From contig URVJ01000008.1 of the NCBI GenBank assembly GCA_900551295.1, positions 1 to 64,000 on the forward strand: a stretch of 64,000 nt of DNA, read 5' to 3'. Positions 60,601-64,000 of this stretch are shown in pieces. A program made the position numbers and the translations under genes. Positions within the stretch are counted from its first letter, which is position 1. Every line of letters starts with the position of its first letter. The notes under the pieces were generated by a model, which was given only the letters and a program-made list of their open reading frames with translations, had not been told where the DNA came from and ran no database searches. The DNA is from an uncultured Eubacteriales bacterium (GTDB lineage: Bacteria; Bacillota; Clostridia; Oscillospirales; CAG-382).

Positions 60601-63333
60601 CACTTCGTTTCCGCCGAGCTTATACGAAACAATTCGTCCGGTCGCCTTATCGAGAGCAACGTCAAAGTTTTCGCCGTTTATAATAAGCTGAGACGAGCTT
60701 TCCTTGAATGTTACGTTACTGATGTCCGAAGCAGCCTTGCCCGGCAGGGAATCCGCGTCGGTCGGAAGTGCGAACTGTGCTCTTGCGTGTTCGGTAATGG
60801 TTTCGTTTATGCTTGTTTCGGAGAATTTTCCGAGTGATCTGTATGCGTCAATGTTAAGGAAATACTCGCAGCCGTCCTTGTTTTCGGGATAGGTGTAGGG
60901 TATTGTCACAACAGCGGTCTTTCCGGGAAGAATAGACTGCGTATCAAGTGTTCCGCTCTGAACAACGCTGCCGTTTTCGGTAATATTCCATGCAAAGGTA
61001 TATTCCGACGCGCTTACGGCGATATTCTCGTTTTCAACGCTTATTTTTCCGGCAGCCAGATCATCAGCCTCAAAGAGCAGATTCTGCTGAACTCTTTCAA
61101 CTTCCTCTATTTCGGGCTGGAGAGTTCCGTCGGCGCTTATAATACCGTTTGCGCAGAAGTTTCCGTCGTTGGGTTTATCTCCAAAGTCTCCGCCGTAGCC
61201 GATATATCTGTCGCCGGTCTTAGGATCTGTCGTCCACACGCCCTGATCGACAAAGTCCCAGATAAATCCGCCCTGAAGCTGATCGTTTGAACGGAAGAAG
61301 TCCCAGTAGTCTCCCAAAGAACCGAGGGAGTTGCCCATTGCGTGGTCATATTCGCAAAGAATATACGGCATTCCCTTTATGTAGGGCGTATACGGCGAAA
61401 CGTTGGCAAGCTCGTTTTTTAACCACTTCTGCATTGTGTCGATATGTACGTACATACCGCTCTTTATATCGACTCCGCCCTTGTCTTCGGGTATATCGAA
61501 GTTTCTGAGAGTTGTTCCGCTTGTTCCGATTACGGCGTTGAACGGCTCATACTGAACGGGTCTTGTAGGATCGAGCTTATGGAGATAATCTCCCATTCTG
61601 TAAAGAATACCGTTTCCGTCCGCACCGAGACCGGATTCGTTTCCGTAAGACCATATAATAACGCTGGCATGGTTTCTGTCGCGGTATACCATGCTGTCGC
61701 TTCTGTCAATTACGCTTGTCTCAAACTCGCTTGTTATAAGAGAACTTCCGTACATTCCGCTGGCTTCCTGGTTTGCCTCGTCCATTACGTAAAGTCCGTA
61801 TTTATCGCAGAGATAGTACAGGTAAGGGTTGTGCGGATAGTGCGACATACGGAGCGCGTTGATATTGTGCTGCTTCATTAAAAGCACATATTTTTCAAGC
61901 GTCGCATAGTCAACGGCATATCCTGCGTCAGCCGAAAAGTCCTGGCTGTTTACGCCTTTTATGTATAACGACTTGCCGTTAAGTCTTACGTTATCAAAGA
62001 ACCAGTCGGTGTCCTGCGTTCCGGTACACTCTGCGGCAGTAACGAGAGTTCCGTCTGCAAGCTTGCGGTAGGTTATCTTTCTGAAACCTATGCGGTAGGA
62101 GTCGTAAGATACGGCTTTTCCCTCGCTGTCGGAAAGAGTTATGACCATTGTGTAGAGGTTAGGCGTTTCAGCAGTCCAGATCTTGGGTGACGAAACGGGA
62201 ATTTCAAATTTTATCTCGTTTTCGCCGTTTGCGCCTATTGTTCCTGCGTCGGAGGAGTTTCCGGCAAGCGTCATAAGACCTGTTTCATCATCGTAAAGCG
62301 AAACCGTTACCTTATATCCCGAAACGTCTGCGGCATTGTAGTTATGCACATATGCGCTGACTTTCATTGTAGAATCGGTGAAAGTCTTGTCAAAATCGGT
62401 AACTGCCGAGAAATCTCTCAGTCTTACGTTATCGGTGCAGTAAAGGTAAACGTCTCTCGTGATACCCGAAAGGCTGAAACCGTCCTGATCTTCGAGCCAT
62501 GAACCGTCGCTCCATCTTATAACCTTTGCGGCGAGCATGTTAGTCCCGCCCGGAATTACATAATTCGTAAGATCAAATTCCTTTGCGGTATGCGTATCCT
62601 CGGAATATCCGACAGCCTTGCCGTTTACCCAGAGGTACATTGCGCTGCCGACGCCCTCAAAGTTTATGTATACGCGCTTGTCCGACCACTCTGCCGGAAC
62701 TTCAAACTCATGTCTGTAAAGTCCGACGGGGTTATATACGGTCGGCGCTAAAGGAGCCTCTGCCGCAGGATTGCCCTTGGCGTCGCCGCTCCAGACCATT
62801 GTAGTGTTGGTGTAGCGTATGTCGTCGTAGCGGTTTCCGTTTTCATCGTTCTGAAGCTGCCATACCGACGGCACATCTATCGAGTTCCACGCCGAATCGT
62901 TGTAATCCGCAGTATAGAACTTGTTTACGGTATCGTCCGCTTTGAAAAGCTCGTTGTTGTTTCTGAACGCAAATTTCCACTTTGTTCCGGAAATCTTCAT
63001 GTAGTACGGCGAAAGCGTCTTGTCGTAATCCTTTGCCGCTTTTACCGCGTTTTCCGCGCTGTCATAGGGTATGCTGTCCGCACGCGCCTTTTCGCGGTTT
63101 ATCTGATAGATATGTGCGTTGTGTACGGCATCGTCGCCTTCTCCGGTAACTTTGCCCGTCCACTCTTCGTCTGTAAATACGGGTTCCGAAACCGTATCCC
63201 CGTCCGAATAAAGTTCGGTCACGGTAATGCCCTGTTCAGACGCGTCCTCAACCGCAACGGCAGACGGTGCGGCATAGACAAAGCCCTGCAAAACAGTCAT
63301 AACCGAAAGCAGACCTGCAAGTGCTTTTTTCAT
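54652..63333 (-). CDS. giant secreted GH2 beta-galactosidase with four discoidin-like carbohydrate-binding modules
   Basis: 2893 residues, one of the largest GH2 proteins one expects. Signal peptide MKKALAGLLSVMTVLQGFVYA. Residues ~60-1160 are a LacZ-type GH2 with acid/base E566 in WSYGNESGLG and nucleophile E661 in LCEYDHAMGNS (most family members have CEYAHAMGNS), followed by the large beta-galactosidase domains. Four F5/8-type C (discoidin) repeats follow at ~1258-1416, 1551-1690, 1818-1981 and 2109-2258, each opening with a T/L-FGxGGxYG motif and separated by FIVAR-like helical bundles. Then come an InlB-like module (~2328), a CBM4/9-like jelly roll (~2501-2645) and a unique C-terminal domain. 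No LPXTG or dockerin is seen. It is probably secreted and acts on host or plant galactosides. Divergent from an AraC regulator. Confidence 0.93.
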   Translation of the reverse strand: MKKALAGLLSVMTVLQGFVYAAPSAVAVEDASEQGITVTELYSDGDTVSEPVFTDEEWTGKVTGEGDDAVHNAHIYQINREKARADSIPYDSAENAVKAAKDYDKTLSPYYMKISGTKWKFAFRNNNELFKADDTVNKFYTADYNDSAWNSIDVPSVWQLQNDENGNRYDDIRYTNTTMVWSGDAKGNPAAEAPLAPTVYNPVGLYRHEFEVPAEWSDKRVYINFEGVGSAMYLWVNGKAVGYSEDTHTAKEFDLTNYVIPGGTNMLAAKVIRWSDGSWLEDQDGFSLSGITRDVYLYCTDNVRLRDFSAVTDFDKTFTDSTMKVSAYVHNYNAADVSGYKVTVSLYDDETGLMTLAGNSSDAGTIGANGENEIKFEIPVSSPKIWTAETPNLYTMVITLSDSEGKAVSYDSYRIGFRKITYRKLADGTLVTAAECTGTQDTDWFFDNVRLNGKSLYIKGVNSQDFSADAGYAVDYATLEKYVLLMKQHNINALRMSHYPHNPYLYYLCDKYGLYVMDEANQEASGMYGSSLITSEFETSVIDRSDSMVYRDRNHASVIIWSYGNESGLGADGNGILYRMGDYLHKLDPTRPVQYEPFNAVIGTSGTTLRNFDIPEDKGGVDIKSGMYVHIDTMQKWLKNELANVSPYTPYIKGMPYILCEYDHAMGNSLGSLGDYWDFFRSNDQLQGGFIWDFVDQGVWTTDPKTGDRYIGYGGDFGDKPNDGNFCANGIISADGTLQPEIEEVERVQQNLLFEADDLAAGKISVENENIAVSASEYTFAWNITENGSVVQSGTLDTQSILPGKTAVVTIPYTYPENKDGCEYFLNIDAYRSLGKFSETSINETITEHARAQFALPTDADSLPGKAASDISNVTFKESSSQLIINGENFDVALDKATGRIVSYKLGGNEVLDGALSPNFYRAYIDNDIHKIADAETFRYNIDRESVKASAFEFSALEYGGKTKGVKVSTTLEYPSVSSSLDLTYYILGSGEIKIDFSFNAGVKYPPKLGSLLVLDKGYDTLSYFGRGPFENYSDRNRAADIGFYTTTVDDMLVDYIRPNDNGNRTDVRYAVINGADKEYGIIFAGEGNTLSVSASHYLPEGINKIRHLYQCTKLDSTVLNIDYKVEGVGSGSCFYDTLEQYKIPGGKHTWSYSIRPFKNSDAPTDSDVIKLANTAFSNVVPANTASLKVALAKTAEIQAAEETCTQSSYLAFDKALENANKIYANTENYTQKAIDNAVAALNNAMNALEEYVPGDVTYTQLRSDTLFGEGGYYGAEPNINGETYPFAFDYDNAIDCTKSVNFKGDSSSGYGGMDLGENGASVITKVAYVPVYHSKWSSINTRIIGTTFQGSNDKQNWTTFAEITKAATIGDDDTKETNVPGARVEITVSDDTPYRYVRFNSTKSNGSLYRVYFYTSHKEIDSTVFDAKLAEAKALSETLTGNAKTALDAAVSYCEAKAEKATQRESNIMCAYLDTAMNNTDKSTLDTMLEKAVTSSKYRSYGTSKQNVSMHRTAKNAEKLLSENASQTELNDAAMNIVSAWDGLKIAVSKAAGTTFGTGGKYGGKDGEEAYPNLFDGNLTNWADFADPGAGTAGVDLGQNSYASLVYARYYPRSEGTDAIDKRIIGEIFEVSNDGENWTPVGQITETAQKKWFKVYLDTSEYYRYFRINCPAKSYGSLCELEFYVCKLDTDYLSECVTAAKEALDGADAYKKPLLTQFISDAENIMSDLSGAAQSEINSLICDYLDIFEDNADRDALSTSIKAFEALDENAYGSESYINALDAYNSAFAVFTDTNSSSDELKNAKTALDEALAKLESKYEKLTSDTMFGNGGTWGNDSKESYPNAFDGNFTTNPVNFSATNNGTGTGGLDFGENNAQLVAAVRYIPLVSKWHGDVDRRFIGTLIQGSNDKENWTKLAEMTEPAKEGYVDENGKVYIAGETADEVPGVPVWLVIENPDYYRYVRFVSPENSYGSLYEVEFYKGSETTDKNYISKLVKQAKAITDADLGVYGELQTSISACETLINDQNASQHDVNTAAAGLKALIAKAESQKKTKELLESAKTVNEELYTAKTYFAFEKAYENALAYASDGNIAALTAAVNALEKLDERKLTSDTLFGTGGKYGDDNGKSYLLAFDGRLDTGYVNFSATNKGTGTGGLDFGESNTEFVVYVKYVPMIATWGSRVVGTLMQGSNDFETWTTFAKITEKAVVGDRTPDSTTPEVPAKQITLTADVPASYRYVRFSSPENSYGSLYEVEFYGVKADLTSLGEKTAEANALVSGGKYTDEQLVSLKAALEQASALGETSLQSKVNAVTKLLEKEIFSLTTGTLYFTQTLGASGEIAPINASKGETVRLPECTFTNIPDGYTFAGWSDGEYIYAAGTEYSATGTDTVFKAFWSTTVNATASSDTVKYLEGCFTVTFDKDILEESFAPENFGDAVSYCEYDKATSTFTGYVNYEKYKRGSTFTVSFSSLKGKDESISIGNTPKFTFKVESDPDFGSGNMIPNGSFDVPWDSNTQGGYIKKDPKNSDNYCLYIDPDTGGKGGQVYNYAKWDLKLDDSKRYYVEYDVMPDKLSSGADFASATVNSAVSTKKANWGEWVLNGVPAAKRGEWTHVEGLLVQKQDILGWFGIYANAINNTAVYFYLDNITLKEAYAVSFTDANGNTLTDKGYSFILPEGKTVTMPALTSAICGGDVSLYAWSNGKDTVLPGQKYTTDGTVTSFKPVLAPATDTEYSSIRVKNPAGIRFRSVVSGELREAVSSDGEVGFIVARADKLGAKALTFDFGTEGADYVKGISISEKQGKELFTYITDSNAYEIFAAVVGIPETKSALNSVLVVRPYAVLGDGSTVYGAEVRGSVYGVAKEYSETDAFKALPENDNTRLYIQRIISAAEN

Positions 63334-63518
63334 TTGCTTTTCTCCTTTGCATAAAAAATAGTTTTTTGTTTTCAAACGGCAAAGTCTTTATACTGCCACA
63401 TATTTTCACCGTTATAATTTATTTTAATTCTATATCATTATTTACACAAAATAAATAGACAAAGCGTACAAGTTTATGTTATAATCGTACTATAAATAGT
63501 CAACGGAGGAAAACAAAA
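63334..63518. promoter_or_regulatory. divergent promoter region, GH2 gene / AraC regulator
   Basis: The AraC gene has TAGACA (63456-63461), 18-nt spacer, TATAAT (63480-63485) and CGGAGGA as ribosome site. The GH2 side has AAAGGAG before ATG 63333. Shared control is likely, but no operator repeat is evident. Confidence 0.6.
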
Positions 63519-64000
63519 ATGCAGCGCGCAACGCTTGTCGGATTTGCAGCAGAACAAACGAATCCGGATAAACTGCCTGAAAAAGGACTTATCGGAATTC
63601 ATATTTTGCACTTTATACATAAAGGCAGCGGATATTTCAACGGGAAACTGCTGACGGCAGGATATGGATTTTTGATACAATACGCGGATTTTTACGAATA
63701 TTACCCGAACCCGGACGATCCGTGGGAATATGCGTGGATCTCCTTCAGTGACGACGAGATGCTCGTCACACTCAAACGCCTTATTGACTTTGACGAACAC
63801 AGGGTTTTTAAATATGACCTTTCCATCGAATATTTCGACGTAATAAAGCGCGCGTCCATCGAGCTTGGCCTGCGGCGCTATCATCAGGCAAACGGTTCAT
63901 ACATGGGAACATCCCTTTACTACCATCTGCTTGCTCTGCTCAACGACGATCCGTACAGAAAACCCCTGTACCGGCAGAACCGCCCGTCTTTGCGCGAAAA
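63519..64000 (+). CDS. AraC-family transcriptional regulator (partial, cut by window end)
   Basis: 160 codons, open to the end of the window. N-terminal AraC-type sugar-sensing cupin: IHILHFIHKGSGYFNGKLLT, 'GYGFLIQYADFYEYYPNPDD' and PWEYAWISFSDDEM are classic AraC_binding marks. The helix-turn-helix part lies beyond the window. It is divergent from the GH2 gene and probably controls it in response to a galactoside. Confidence 0.88.
   Translation, partial: MQRATLVGFAAEQTNPDKLPEKGLIGIHILHFIHKGSGYFNGKLLTAGYGFLIQYADFYEYYPNPDDPWEYAWISFSDDEMLVTLKRLIDFDEHRVFKYDLSIEYFDVIKRASIELGLRRYHQANGSYMGTSLYYHLLALLNDDPYRKPLYRQNRPSLRE

Noticed and set aside
1..64000. tRNA, rRNA and CRISPR genes
   Set aside because: None could be recognised by reading either strand; a covariance-model scan would be needed to exclude tRNAs firmly.

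Overview
The window looks like low-to-mid GC Clostridia, most likely an uncultured gut Oscillospiraceae/Ruminococcaceae. The evidence is two T-box leaders on aminoacyl-tRNA synthetase operons, the indirect GatCAB route to Asn-tRNA, sporulation genes (a 25-codon SpoVM-like gene beside a DUF3794+LysM SipL-like gene), a dockerin-bearing surface protein, and a giant secreted GH2 beta-galactosidase. No rRNA, tRNA or CRISPR array was recognised.

Layout. (1) 1-4.4 kb is visibly GC-rich. It has a GcvT-family gene, two short-chain dehydrogenases (the second broken), a small conserved protein, and three gene fragments abutting in opposite orientations (MATE C-terminus, acylating aldehyde dehydrogenase C-terminus, zinc alcohol dehydrogenase N-terminus). 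(2) 4.4-5.6 kb is the wreck of a conjugative element: a broken FtsK/SpoIIIE-type ATPase and a serine-recombinase tail. (3) 5.85-19.3 kb is an AT-rich defence locus, a Fic protein followed by type I restriction-modification hsdM and hsdS. hsdM is split exactly in its DPxCGSGG methyltransferase motif by a 10.6-kb element. That element has a GA dinucleotide at both edges and imperfect terminal inverted repeats equidistant from the edges. It carries recombinase remnants and a sugar-catabolic operon: PocR/AraC regulator, fucose-isomerase-like protein, FGGY kinase, DUF4432 epimerase-like protein, class II aldolase and a broken GH36. (4) hsdS is cut by a second, mobilizable element (19.3-24.25 kb) with a replication ATPase fragment, MobC, a relaxase containing a nested out-of-frame membrane-protein ORF, and an intact large serine recombinase. 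No hsdR is visible.

(5) 24.6-64 kb is ordinary chromosome at intermediate GC: RqcH, YbaK, a Nif3/TrmK/DUF1858 cluster, AzlCD, spoVM-sipL, a BspA-like dockerin protein, T-box-pheST, ligA, T-box-aspS::gatC-gatA-gatB, sanA, a sugar-phosphate isomerase, alaS, an NlpC/P60 hydrolase, pyrophosphatase, pnuC, and the GH2 enzyme divergent from an AraC regulator cut by the window end.

The most unusual signals are: the recombinase-type insertion in hsdM; a nearly identical, highly structured intergenic element of about 260 bp present twice (24.34-24.61 and 47.30-47.57 kb); a second family of dispersed MITE-like hairpin repeats; the nested ORF inside the relaxase gene; and the AspRS-GatC fusion under a T-box whose apparent specifier is an Asn codon. 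All assignments come from reading the sequence; no database search was run.
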